Positions 33,263 through 44,495 of a DNA stretch of 64,000 nt are shown here, piece by piece. The position numbers were made by a program, and so were the translations under genes. The stretch is from NCBI GenBank assembly GCA_028753945.1, contig JAPNXP010000001.1, positions 10,902,501 to 10,966,500 on the forward strand, written 5' to 3'. Source of the DNA: Hexactinellida sp. DTS-2022 (lineage: Eukaryota > Porifera > Hexactinellida). The notes beneath the pieces are model-generated. The model saw nothing but the letters and a program-made list of their open reading frames with translations. It did no database searches and was not told the DNA's origin. The stretch's first letter is position 1; each line of letters starts with the position of its first letter.

Positions 33263-34697
33263 AAGAGCGGGAGACACAAAATATATGCCATTTCTTTGAA
33301 TCTATCTTGAAAGAACGATACAATATTATTATTTTTTATGTTTGATATCTACAATTAGGAAACGCTTATTTTGATAGTTGTATCTATCAAATTTCTTCCC
33401 GCGTATCTCGTATTCAACCCAATGTCTGCAATAATACAACAAAAACGAAATAGCTAGATTAATTAATTATATTTTTTTTACAAATTATGTTTTTTAATCA
33501 GATATACGTAGATGTAGCAATTTAAATATCTTCGAAAGTTCTCGTAATTTATGGACATTTTTCTTGAGATTTCAAGGAATTTCATGACGATTAGGCCATC
33601 AGATTTGTAATATGTGTTGTAAACTTAATCCACCCCTGGTTGCATAGATCGACATATAAACCAAACGAGAAAAAAAATCACCACTCTTCTTCAAATCAAA
33701 CACTCTTCTTCAGATCAAACACTCATCTTCAGATCAAACACTGTTCAAGATCAAAAATAAACTTATCATCAAAACTTCATAAAACAAACATTGAAAAATG
33801 TTCACAAAAGTTGCTTCAATAATCACTCACCAAATGATACCCTGGACTCCAGAACTAATTTTTATATTCTTAGGGCGAAATTCTCTGTTCAAAAGTTCTT
33901 TTGCTTACATCTTGCAGAGTTTTTAATTCTCTACCTACTTCTATTAACTTAATAACTCAGTCGCAACATTCAACCTTTTTTCTCCACTAAATTTCTTGAG
34001 ATATCATCCATCTTTTCAACTTATTATAATAATATTGTATTTTACCATTATTATTTCTTTACTTCTTCTATATTTCCGAACACTTCCTGAAGTATCAAAC
34101 CTGGAGCTCAAGGCTCTTTTAATCTTCAGCAATTTCTTGTTAGCCATTTATTTGTTCTTAATTTATTTTATGTTTGTTTTTGTCTCAGTATTCTCTGTAG
34201 AAAAGAGGACCCTAAGGAAGATCACTTGATTCACTTCATGTGATTAGGCTTTCCTTTCAAAATAAAATATTTCATTTTATTTCATCTACTACATACAATA
34301 TGTGTTCGTATCATGTCGTATGTACTTTTATATTACATGTTGTATGTACTTTTATATTTTTACTTTTATATTACATGTTGTTGTACTTATATTACATTCT
34401 TATTGTTCTAATTTCTAAAAATAATACCCCTTGAGACGGAGAGGTCGGATTGTTGTTTGGGCAGGAAGAGTGAGGATGTCTTCCCAGATTAGTGCCCCGA
34501 AGATTAATATTTCTATAAGGCAGAGTTGAAAGATATTATGGGGCATATCCACACTTCTTGTGGCAGCAGTAATTACAGTGTTGTTGATATTTGGTGTTGT
34601 GGAGTAAACTAGGGACCTCGAAAATATCTCAGTTCTAGTTCAGAAGAAGATAGTTCCGAAAGGTTTTGATTTTGGAGGAACTTCGCAAGGTAATTAT
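33263..34697. other. AT-rich DNA with a short minisatellite
   Basis: No gene is supported. At about 33683-33757 four units of roughly 20 bp (CACTCTTCTTCAGATCAAA) are repeated. At about 34300-34400 ATGTCGTATGTACTTTTATATTACATGTTG-like units repeat, and similar units lie inverted near 28340-28385. Confidence 0.45.
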
Positions 34698-36090
34698 GTG
34701 TTTTCAGCTCCTGTAACTCCCTTACTAAATATAAAGAAACGGAGAGTTCTTGTTGGCTCTAAAAAGCGTCCTAATAAATTCGGTGGACACATAAAGCGCG
34801 AAAAGGTGGCCTTAGCTCATGAGTACACTCCCGTTCCTACAAATAGCAGCCAAACAAGTGTAACGGAGTCTCTTGATGTTATTGAGCTATCCGATAAGGT
34901 CCCCATAATTTATGTGGAGACCCAAAACGAGACTATACCATTTTGGATAGCCAGGAACATCAAGAAACTCCGTTATGTGAAAGTTAACCTAAGCTTACAA
35001 CTGCCCAATTAATAATCTCCAAAGGCATTTTACAAAATATTCCACTTGAGGAAATGGAGATTTTTGTGGACAGAAAATCTTTATTGCAACATGAATCGGG
35101 ACAATGTAAAACAGAAGCGCAGAAATAAACTGTTAGAGAGCTATATGATCTACATCGGCCATCCACGCTTAGGGATTTGAAAATGGAGAGATAATTGGGG
35201 TGAGAATGAAGATTTATTGGAGATATCTAATAAAATACATCTCTACCTGATAACATCATTGATAAAATAACATCTTTATATGGTTTTGTTGTAAAGTAGC
35301 ATAAATATTGTGAGAAGGGTGCTGATTCATTTTGCATGTATGAGAAGGCCATAGCTTTTGGAGATACAGTTCCAAACATCCCATGTGCATCGGTTTAGCT
35401 TGTAGGGATCGTGTTTTAGATATTTTAGCCCCATATTTTTCGCTGTCATTTTTGGAAAAGTTTCAGGGTGGTAGCACCTCAAATCTGAATGAGAACCTTC
35501 ATGGGATGATTTGGAATTATATTAGTAAAACTAAGCCGACAGAATTGAGTTTGATAAATTTATGATGTAGTTTAGCTACTATTCGTTTCAACAAAGGGCT
35601 AGCTGGCATTAAAATACAGTTGAAACCGGATATTTTTAACACCGGATATTTTTAACATTCGGATATTTTTAACAAATTTTCGTGAAAAGAATGTGTTAAA
35701 AATATCCGGTTTCAACTGTATACTAAATAGTTTAGGATTAAACAACTTACTATATTTCAATAGGTAAATTAGTAAAATAGTTTGATAATGAGAGAATTTT
35801 AAATAGTGTAAGATGCGTAAATAATACTAAGCGTAGATGGTCCCTGAAACAGGCAAAGCGCTCAGGGAAGCGTGGAGCTACTTATAAGAGCGGGGCCTAT
35901 TCCCAAGCAACAAGCGTGCCACCGAATATGGACAGCAATTGTAAAATATGTGGAGGGAGTGAAGATAGTGGAATATTAACAAGGCTGGTAGTAGTATTAG
36001 AAGAGATGTTAGTGTATGTATGGACTGGTTGTGCTGTGATATATGTAACGGTTGGCACCATAATGCTTAAGGAATATAGATGTTTTAGCT
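34698..36090 (+). pseudogene. Mutator-like transposase with a PHD finger, heavily damaged
   Basis: An open plus-strand piece (34698-35012, about 105 residues, basic, with IKKRRVLVGSKKRPNKFGGH) is followed by damaged sequence. Blocks of an animal Mutator-like transposase then appear: CEKGADSFCMYEKAIAFGD (about 35305-35370), GGSTSNLNENLHGMIWNYISK (about 35467-35530) and the partner FNKGLAG (about 35590). A TA-flanked MITE interrupts at 35617-35718. A PHD finger follows: SNCKICGG near 35932, then, after a frameshift, WLCCDICNGWHHNA near 36031-36075. A matching relic lies at 42880-43490. The C-x-(T/S)-(Q/S)-N-x-NE-x-LH-xx-(I/L)W block is characteristic of this transposase group. Confidence 0.7.
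35617..35718. mobile_element. TA-flanked MITE, CAGTTGAAACCGGATATTTT
   Basis: Ends CAGTTGAAACCGGATATTTT and AAAATATCCGGTTTCAACTG are perfectly inverted with flanking TA; the inside repeats GGATATTTTTAACA three times. It interrupts the transposase relic. Noncoding. Confidence 0.88.
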
Positions 36091-36241
36091 GTTTGTGTTG
36101 AAGATGATTTGTGGATATACCCCGCATGTAACTGTTCTTAGTCGTTTTAAATTTCTATCTTGTATAATTTGTAAAAGTAGATATTTTGTTATATTGTTTA
36201 AAAATACTCTCAATCATTTTTGTAATACTTGTAATAATTTT

Positions 36242-36429
36242 ATGATTGTGAAGTTAGCAGTGAAAAATTCAAAAAACCATGTGCAACTTAACACCCTATA
36301 ACTTAGTCATGCATCAACCGATTGAGGTGCCATTTGGACTCAGATAATTTCAGCCTAGAAGGTTGCTGTGATTTTAACTAGAACTCTCCTTAACACCTCT
36401 ACACCAGACAGTGACATAGCAAATATTAT
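36242..36429. repeat. Left terminal inverted repeat unit
   Basis: Contains AAGTTAGCAGTGAAAAA, CCATGTGCAACTTAACACCC, GGTGCCATTTGGACTCAGAT and CCAGACAGTGACATAGCAAA, all present in inverse order at the right end. Confidence 0.92.
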
Positions 36430-36889
36430 CTATCTTTTATGCATCATCGCACTTGTCTTTGGAACAGTAGATCTGGATTTGTATGTACCTTTTCTGGAGA
36501 AAAAGCATATTATGTATTATTCGAGTGTAGGTACTAATCTAGTTAATACAACTTTCAAACTTGGTTAAAAAGAATTAGTACGTACTAAGTTGAAGTACGT
36601 ATTAACCGAGTTCTATGTAATGTCTAACTTCCTGCTTCATACTCATTTTGTTTTTCATTGTATGTTTCTAATTGGTAAACTTAATGTCATCAACACTTAC
36701 TTGTACCAATCTATGGATTCTGTTGATGTTAGATTATTTTGGCTATATAGCTATATAACTATATAATGATTATATTGCTACATATACTTTTCAAACGACT
36801 TTGTATTCGAATGGTAATCTATTTTTATTTGATAATTATCTTTAATTTCAATCGTTTTATAACCTTCTCTTGAAAACTTGGCAAGGAGG

Positions 36890-39800
36890 ATGGATTATTT
36901 TGAAAATTGGATCTGTTACCTTTCAAAAGCAAAATTTGATATAATTTTCTCTTCCAAATCTACATTTTACTTCCTTTTGCTCATTCAATGTGGTGATATT
37001 GAGCTAAATCCAGGACCTATTACATCAGGTGAGTGTATAATTTAATTGTAGTGTATCAATATTATCCAATTTATAATATGTATATTTTAGTTGATGAAAG
37101 GATTTCTCAAAAAGATCTGGTTTCTAAGATTTTAGATGCCTTATTTTTATTAGGAGTAAACGTGTCTGATATTGGAACAAATCGGCTATACAATTTTAAT
37201 TGGCGTCTCTCTCATTCACTTTGGGGGAAATTATCAAAATCTATATTTGGTAGCAATCGTGCAGCCTATAGAGCCAAGATAATGAATATGTGGCGTAGTA
37301 ATCAATCAAAAATTATAAAAATTCAGCAAAGTTACCCAGTTTCCTGTTCTCATTGTGAATCTGTACTTACCTTACCAATTAGTATACATGTCCACAATTT
37401 TCCTCCTTCATTTTTCTTAACCTATCCAGGAAAATTATTCAAACAGGCAAACAAGATAATACGTTCCAATGATGTCAAATATATTAATAATACTAATTCA
37501 GTTGATCCTATCTCCACACTTCCTCGTAACCAACAATGTCTTGACTTTATGCCCAATTTCACCCATAATTTTACCCCACTTGAGGATTATACCTCTATTG
37601 ATAGTGTCTCCTCAAAGAACTATGCCACAGTCCAAAACGCGTCCAACACGGAATCTAAGATCTCTTTTGAATTTTCATTAACTCAAGACGAATGGAGCCT
37701 TATATCTCCACATTAACAGTGAAAATAGATTAAGTAAGGAATGGACAAATGTTTTCAGTAAAAAGATATCAGTTGTGCATCCATATTGTGTCATTCAATA
37801 TCTCTATCACCGTATTAACAAGAGTACTGCAACTCGAAACTTTGCTTATCTTGTAGTGGAAGCAATTTGTAAGTTTAAGAATTGTATCAGGCTTAAAATT
37901 TTCATACGCGTTATTCCTCATCTGGATGTCAGAAATATCTCTGTTGAAGTCAATGTTACGGGAACTATTTCTGAACAACATTTTAATAATAAAATCTCGC
38001 ATTCTCGAAAATTATTTGGACTGGATAGGGAAAAGCTTGCTGAGAAATTGGCCCAAAATTCAACAGTAATATTTATTATGATCAATTTGCTTGTTCTAAA
38101 AGCTTAGAAGTCGCTAAGCATGGGAATCTTAACTTTTTAAAATCTCAAGAGCTTCTTAGAAAAGTCAAATCTGAACATGAATCAAAGTGCAGATTTAGCG
38201 ACGACATGTGGCAAGATATTATCATTACTAAAAAGGCTTATGAAAGCAATATTAAAGGTAATGTTATAGATGGTTATATTCAAAGTGTTTCTCAATGCCC
38301 TGTTGTAGTTCATATGCACAGCGAGGAACAGATACTTCTCATTAGAAAACTACAAGCTAATAAATTGATGTTGCATTTAGATGCTACTGGCTCCGTTGTA
38401 AGAAAAATTGACAAATTCCATAAAAAGATTCTGTATTATGCCTTAGTAGTAAGACATCCGGAAGCCCAAATTAGTCCATTACCACTTGCAGAGATGCTAA
38501 GTAGTGAACACACTAACGTTGAAATTACTCATTTCCTCAACAAATGGTATTATAATGTGAAAAGGATTCTAAATAATGAAACTACCTTCACCCATGTTGA
38601 AGTTGATTTTAGTTGGCCCATGTTACACAGCGTCTGTAATTGCTTTTATGCACAAACTCTAGATATGTATTTAAACGCTTGTTGGGAGAGATTATATCCA
38701 GATGCGATTTCTACTTATCGTATAAAGACTGTGCTACATATATGTTCTGCACATATTATGCACCGCTTTAGCTACAAGATCGATCGAAATTAAATAAGAG
38801 ACTTAATGAAATGGATCAACTATTTACTTCCTTATGCATGCTATGCCTATCACGGGTAAGGTATTTTGAGATTGAACAATATGTCGAAAAACTTGAGAGT
38901 GCAATAGGTCCAAATTATGAAGATTACGTACTAGAAATAGAATATTTAACAGAGATTGACGAAGAACTGCCCAACGAAATGGGGGATAGTGCTACCTATA
39001 GAAAAAAGTCGCCTTTTGGGAAGCATTTTGATTCTATACCAAAAAAATGCTACAGTTATGTTCAAAAATTAGAAAGTCAGCAAAGTAATACAATATTTGG
39101 TGAAAATTGTGAATTATATTTACCTTGTTTACCTGAGTTTCTAGCTACCCACTATATGCCAATAAGCCCTTTGTGGAGCGGTTTGATTGTTGGCCCAGCA
39201 TTATTTCCTGAAAAGGTCAAAGTTACACTTACTAACTCCATAGCAGAAAATTGGATGAGGATTGTCAAAAAGAATATTTTAAAAGACGAATCAAAGTTAA
39301 GACCAGGGGATTTTATAAGAAAAATGTACGAAGGAATATCTGGCAGAATCAAAGCTTTTGACTTTGCGTTTCTCCCAATAAGTAGCAAAGTCTTGAGAAA
39401 AACAAATAGAAAAAGAAAATGGATTGATACAGAGGTTGAAGAAATTTGGGAGAGGCGCGCAAAAGCAAGCGTAGTTATTTTAAATCAAAGAAAATGTCGA
39501 TTACGACAGGTTCAAGTAAAATTAATCCTAGAGTTAAAAAGATGCCTAATTCTCGTAAAAATATTGCAAAGGGGGAAGCGATAATTACAAACCAATTATT
39601 AGAGGAAATTACTTCAACTAGTAAAAGTCCATACTCTAGAACGAAAGATGGTCATATAAATGAGTTATCAAGTGAAGAGAGTATCTTGGAAGTGATAGAA
39701 GTAAAATATTTCTATCATGGACAATTTATTCCTGTAAATGCTGTATGGCAACGTCAAAAATGCAAGGAATTTATGTTTACATTTGTAGGAGGGGTGGTTT

Positions 39801-40342
39801 ATGAAAACGAAGCTGATGACAAGACAGTTGAAATTCGAAAAGTAGCTCCATCGAAGGAAAAGCGGATTTCACCAGATGGGAATTGTCTCTTCAGTTCACT
39901 CTCTTATGTTATAGCTGGAACCGATTCTTATCATAAAGAAATACGCGAGTTATTAATTCAAAATATGACAAATAAATATCGGGAAATATGCACTAATTAC
40001 TGCAGTGCACATTATGATTTACTTCCTGAAAATCATTGTAAATCAATAGAAGATTACCTCAAAGTCAGCATGATGGATCGTGTTGGCTCTTGGGGGACGG
40101 ATTTAGAATTATTCCTAGCAGCTCAAATTCTTAGAACTGATATATTTGTTTATAAAGATGAAGATCATGTTTGGAACAAATTTTCAGCATATGGATTCAA
40201 TGATAAACGTGATATCACACGAATTAACAGAAAAAGAGTTTATTTACGCCTTTATTTCAGTCACTTTCAACCTGTGTTAAAAGTGAACAAAGTGGAAAAA
40301 GTATTAAACAATAACTATGTACAGGATATTGAATCACTATAA
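36890..40342 (+). pseudogene. 2A-like peptide / Mutator-like DDE transposase / OTU protease polyprotein gene
   Basis: Exon 1 (36890-37028) starts MDYFENW and contains FLLLIQCGDIELNPGP, a full 2A-like ribosome-skipping motif, at residues 28-43. A 62-bp intron (GTGAGT..TTTTAG, 37029-37090, phase 1) follows. Exon 2 is broken by frameshifts near 37700, 38070, 38800 and 39445. It codes a Cys-rich DNA-binding-like region (ICKFKNC near 37870), then the DDE core: Asp in LMLHLDATGSVV (38380), Asp in HVEVDFSWPML (38605) and Glu in NSIAENWMRIVKK (39246). The chain continues in a shifted frame into an OTU cysteine protease with catalytic Cys in SPDGNCLFS (39884), a WGTDLE block, and His in YFSHFQPVL (40262). 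The OTU frame has no start of its own beyond an internal ATG at the frameshift, so transposase and protease were probably one chain. Two host exons in the window stay open for more than 1000 codons, so the frameshifts are likely real. Confidence 0.85.
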
Positions 40343-40680
40343 CTGGGTTCCGCAAACTAGGTTTTTCAGGCCGCATGCGGCCTGAAACAACCTTATGTGT
40401 GGCCTGATAGCTCAATGGCTTTCAGGCCACACATAAGGACAAATCCACCCTTCTCAAGTTCTCATTAAATATTATTGTAATTACTTTTATCATAACTGTA
40501 TAACCTTTTTACTAGAATCCTTTGTGCACTTTTTGTATAGTAATTAGTATAGTTCTAGTATTATAACAACATAATAGTTTTGTTATAAATTTCCAAAAAT
40601 TTATCGATATTGTTTGCGGCCTGAGGAAAATTTTGTTAAGATTATGTGGCCTGATATAAATGAAAGTTTGCGGAACCCTG
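40343..40680. mobile_element. hAT-type MITE inserted at the OTU stop codon
   Basis: Ends CTGGGTTCCGCAAACT and AGTTTGCGGAACCCTG are flanked by a perfect 8-bp duplication CACTATAA (40335-40342 and 40681-40688). The left duplication ends with the TAA stop of the OTU frame. Inside is a perfect 24-bp palindrome at 40364-40387 (TTTCAGGCCGCA and its inverse) and several GGCCTGA motifs. Confidence 0.93.
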
Positions 40681-40852
40681 CACTATAACAAAGGTGAAGT
40701 AAATAATCTAGGCAAAAGGAATACTCTTTGGTAGAAAGGGACAATCTTTGGTAATTAGAACAATTAGGCCATAACATATATTAGAACAAATTCATAATAA
40801 ATCTATTATCATTTATGATGAGTAGGTAGAGGGGAAAATTAAGGTTACAAAG

Positions 40853-41548
40853 TCTGGTGTAGAGGTGTTAGGGAGAGTTCTAGTTAAAATGACAGAAACC
40901 TCCTAGGCTGAAATTATCTGAGTCCAAATGGCACCTCAATTGGATGATGTATGACTAAGTTATAGGGTGTTAAGTTGCACATGGTTTTCAGAAACCATTT
41001 TTTTTGTCAAAATATAGCAATATTTGCTATGTCACTGTCTGGTGTAGAGGTGTTAGGGAGAGTTCTAGTTAAAATGACAGAAACCTCCTAGGCTGAAATC
41101 ATCTGAGTCCAAATGGCACCTCAATCGGTTGATGCATGACTAAGTTATAGGCATGGGCGTAGGGAGGGGGGGGGCAGTTGCCCCCCCCCTAGCTCAGCCA
41201 TTTTCACTCCCAGACCCCCTTTAAGTCGTACGCTACGCTCGCTGGTTGTACATTTGCCCCCCCCCCCCTAGATTTTGGCCTGGCTACGCCCTTGGTTATA
41301 GGGTGTTAAGTTGCACATGGTTTTCAGAAACCATTTTTCTTGTCAAAGTATAGCAATATTTGCTATGTCACTGTCTGGTGTAGAGGTGTTAGGGAGAGTT
41401 CTAGTTAAAATGACAGAAACCTGCTAGGCTGAAATAATCTGAGTCCAAATGGCACCTCAATCGGATGATGCATGACTAAGTTATAGCCTTATAGGGTGTT
41501 AAGTTGCACACGGTTTTTTGTTTTTTTCACTGCTAACTTCACAATCAT
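40853..41548. repeat. Right terminal repeat, three tandem 185-bp units
   Basis: Units start with TCTGGTGTAGAGGTGTTAGG at 40853, 41038 and 41374. The first spacing is 185 bp. The second is 336 bp, which is again 185 once the 143-bp MITE and its 8-bp duplication are subtracted. Only the outermost unit carries the terminal CACTGCTAACTTCACAATCAT. The units are inverse to the single left unit. Confidence 0.92.
41152..41294. mobile_element. hAT-type MITE, GGGCGTAG family, with G/C runs
   Basis: Ends CATGGGCGTAGGG and GGCTACGCCCTTG are flanked by an 8-bp duplication GTTATAGG (41144-41151 and 41295-41302). It interrupts the second right-end unit of the foldback element. Inside are long G and C runs. 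Related fragments lie near 8096, 12605 and 23755. Confidence 0.9.
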
Positions 41549-42879
41549 AATAATTTTATACTTTTTTCTATGGTTTTCTACTTATATAAATATAAATTTA
41601 TTTATAGATACAAATTTTATTATTAATAATGTTTGCTCAATAAATTATCAGTGTCTTTACAATATACTCTTCAGTGCTAAGGGATAACTATTATATACAC
41701 AAGAGGGGATGTGTTTCAGTGTTTGGCTATTGATAAATGTTACTTTGTATCTTTCAATTAGAATTAGCATGAAGAGGACTGTCGTCTATTTCCAAACATG
41801 TGAGGATTGCGTATTTTTACCAACTACAATAATATTTTACAAAAATGACAATTTTCAATGTGCAATTTCACTATATTACAACCCTATCTAATAATAGTCT
41901 GGAATTTACCAAATATATAATTGTTTTCGCAAATTAATGGGTGTAGAATGTAAAATTGACTTTTCAGAAAAAAATGTTTAAAAAATATAAATTTAGAAAA
42001 CTTGGCGGTGGAGGTGGAAGAGGCGGAGGCACTTGCTATATAAAATTCCTTGTAAGGTTAGAAATATTTATGGATACAATGTATTTTGCCCCCAATTGTA
42101 AGTAGATACAAGTTTCTATACAACAATGTTGATTTCCCAAAAAATTTATATTGTTTTTTCAAAAGCCATTACCAAAAATTTATATTGTTTTTTCAAAAGC
42201 CATTACCCTGAAATTTATATTGTTTTTTCTAAAGCCATTACCTCAAAAGTATTATTTTCGGACTTGTGTAGGATGCATTTAGTCAATATAGTACCTAGAA
42301 CAAAAGTCAACGGTTTCGATTGCTCTCATTTAGGGACATCATATGATTGTACTTATTCGTTCAATTTATATTACTTCAAGGGTTTTAATAAATATACAAA
42401 TAGTCACTTGAAAGTTTGTCACTAGCTATAAATACAGGAAGTTAAACAAATTATTCGCTCCAAACCAATATGTCATAAATTATTGATTTGTAAATTTTTG
42501 AATCCTAATTACACGAGTTACTTTTTTACTAGAATCATATAGATCTTGAAGATCTTGTAAACTTTTCCGAGGACCCCCACAACCACGATGACCAAAGGCG
42601 CGCCGAGGAGTCTGGGCCAGGCAGACTAGACTCCTGGAAATTATGAAACTAATAATAAGGTAATTACCACTCAATTTGTTTACTAATTTAATTGAGCTTC
42701 TTTAATTAAGCGTTTTTCTTTTAGAGTAAATTTAGACATAATTAATTAAATCAAATAGATTTAGACGAACTCTTCAAAAATAATGGATAACAGCGGTTAG
42801 AAAGGAAGAATGTCTTGGACACGTCAGAAGCGTGTCAAAAAACACCTACGCAAAAAGTCCCAAATCTTCAAAGGACTAC
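41549..42879. other. AT-rich DNA with a 33-bp tandem repeat
   Basis: At about 42142-42243 three units of AATTTATATTGTTTTTTCAAAAGCCATTACC repeat. A more GC-balanced patch at about 42575-42640 opens a minus-strand frame (AQTPRRAFGHRGCGG) that I cannot assign. Nothing else is supported. Confidence 0.45.
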
Positions 42880-43490
42880 CAGAAGCTAAAACAAACAGGA
42901 TGGCGCACTTGTACGCTTTGTAATAGTCCAACACCGTGGGGGGAAAGTGCTCGCGAAATACACGATGCCCTACAGGTCCTACTCCTCCGCACACAATAGA
43001 ACATGATAGTTGTCCGGAGGCTTCTGCTTCCTGGTGCTACTACCTGAAATTAGTAGCAAAACATCTGGAGGATACTAGTTCCATTCCATTTCTAGCACCA
43101 TTTCTAACCGTTGCGGAGTTCAATTCTACCACGGAAATCTTTCAAGTCTTCGCCTCTCTAGCTCTATCTTTTTGCCACACCATAACTCTAGGGAAGACCC
43201 AAAACTCAAACGAAAGCCTTCACAGTATGTTATGGCATATTGCTTCGAAGGCAAACAGAGTGGGACACAAGTCCCTTGTTGCGTGTACGGCTGAAGGATC
43301 GTTATCCATTCAGTTCTGATTAAAGAACTTGGACTGACGGCAGGTCATTAAACACTTCAGTACTTTTCTAGACGCGATCGCCGAAAGTCACTCAGAGGTG
43401 CAGTCAAGTGGCGAAGAGCTCCCGAAACTATGAACAGTGGGTTTGCTGCCATCAGTGCGAAGAATGGTACCACTGCACTGAAGCTGATTA
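42880..43490 (+). pseudogene. Mutator-like transposase fragment with a PHD half-finger
   Basis: Plus-strand blocks read IEHDSCPEASASWCYYLKL (about 42997-43053) and then ITLGKTQNSNESLHSMLWHIASK (starting about 43183), the same transposase signatures as in the relic at 34698-36090 and better preserved. After a break, a frame at about 43427-43490 reads NYEQWVCCHQCEEWYHC, the second half of a PHD finger, ending at TAG. No TIR or Ulp1 part is visible next to it. The codon use is more GC-balanced than the flanks, so this copy may be from a younger lineage. Confidence 0.7.
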
Positions 43491-44495
43491 GAGATCAAGA
43501 ATAAGCGCCAATTGACGGAATAATATTTCTGCAAGAACTGCGATTCTTTGAATTGATTCCTTTTATTGTATAATTGAGTTAGAATGATAAATAGAAAGTC
43601 AATATGAACCCTCTTAGTTCCAATACACCAAAAACATAATTATATATCTACTTCCTAATTCTTTATTTCAATTGTAACTCTTACAAAGTTCGAAAAAGGC
43701 CAGTAATGCGACAAAATCCATAAATATCCATGGTTTTAACTTTTAAGAGAAATATAACATTTATGATCTAGAATTATATTATAAAACTAATGAGAACATA
43801 TGACTTCATATGTTGTGCATGGTGCTAATTAAAAATTTCTTCAAAAACGCTTTTTCGGGTACTTGACCATATATGGTCATAACCGGTTTATAAACTGGCT
43901 TGTCAGAGAGAGTTTCCACAAGCAAATAATTCGTAGACAATACTCAAAAAATTATATAGCTCAATCACTACATCTGACTGTCTTTAACCACAAATACCAT
44001 AAATTGGCATCTTGATTTTATACATCTAGTACGCGAGAATCGAATATGTTACTAAGATCAAAAAGTGTTATTTCCAATATAAATTTACCATTAATTAAAC
44101 ACCTTTTGAAGCACTATGATATCCCTGGTTGCCAATTTGCACCATAATATGAGTCCGTAAATTGTCATATACTTATGCCTTCATTTATGGGATAGTGGGG
44201 ATAAACTTTGATCGAGATTATCTCAATATAATTATTAGACGGAGCCTTGTTGCTATTACCCCAGATTGTGACATAGATAAGATTAGGTTGAGATCTCAAT
44301 TATTTCTACAATTTCTATAACACTAACCTGTAATTCTGATAGAAGGAATGAGCCAAAACTTCAATAAATAATAGACAAACAATTTCAATAATAAAATAAA
44401 TATTCAAAAATCCGGACTTCAGACGGTCTCCCTTTTAATTAAAAGCACTCCGTTAATTAAATTTCTATGTTGTGCTCGGTTCATTAGACGAAGCT
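43491..44495. other. Intergenic DNA upstream of DDX1
   Basis: AT-rich. ACCATATATGGTCAT near 43868 matches the recurring ACCATATATGGT motif seen near 30125 and 31690. I see no exon; the DDX1 promoter should lie in the right part, but no core element can be pointed to with confidence. Confidence 0.45.

Larger units (their letters stand above)
36242..41548 (+). mobile_element. Foldback-type Mutator-like transposon carrying transposase and OTU protease
   Basis: The ends ATGATTGTGAAGTTAGCAGT and its inverse ACTGCTAACTTCACAATCAT are flanked by a perfect 9-bp duplication AATAATTTT (36233-36241 and 41549-41557), which defines a 5307-bp element. The left end has one copy of a roughly 185-bp terminal unit and the right end has three inverted copies, a foldback arrangement. 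One plus-strand gene, with a 62-bp intron and several frameshifts, fills the inside. Two younger hAT-type MITEs lie within it (40343-40680 and 41152-41294). The 9-bp duplication and a DDE transposase point to the Mutator superfamily; the complex termini recall NOF/FB and Phantom elements. Confidence 0.92.

Noticed and set aside
37700-39450. Frameshifts in the foldback element as sequencing errors
   Set aside because: Not fully excluded, but SPEF2 and kinesin exons of more than 1000 codons are error-free, so four errors confined to this element are unlikely.
36242-41548. Polinton/Maverick or viral origin for the OTU- and 2A-bearing element
   Set aside because: There is no polymerase B, capsid, integrase or packaging ATPase, and the 9-bp duplication and DDE gene fit a Mutator-like transposon.
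44472-44495. Upstream GTG as the start of DDX1
   Set aside because: A eukaryotic gene would use ATG; the ATG at 44496 gives MSAFSDFGV, which lines up with the N-terminus of DDX1 in other animals.
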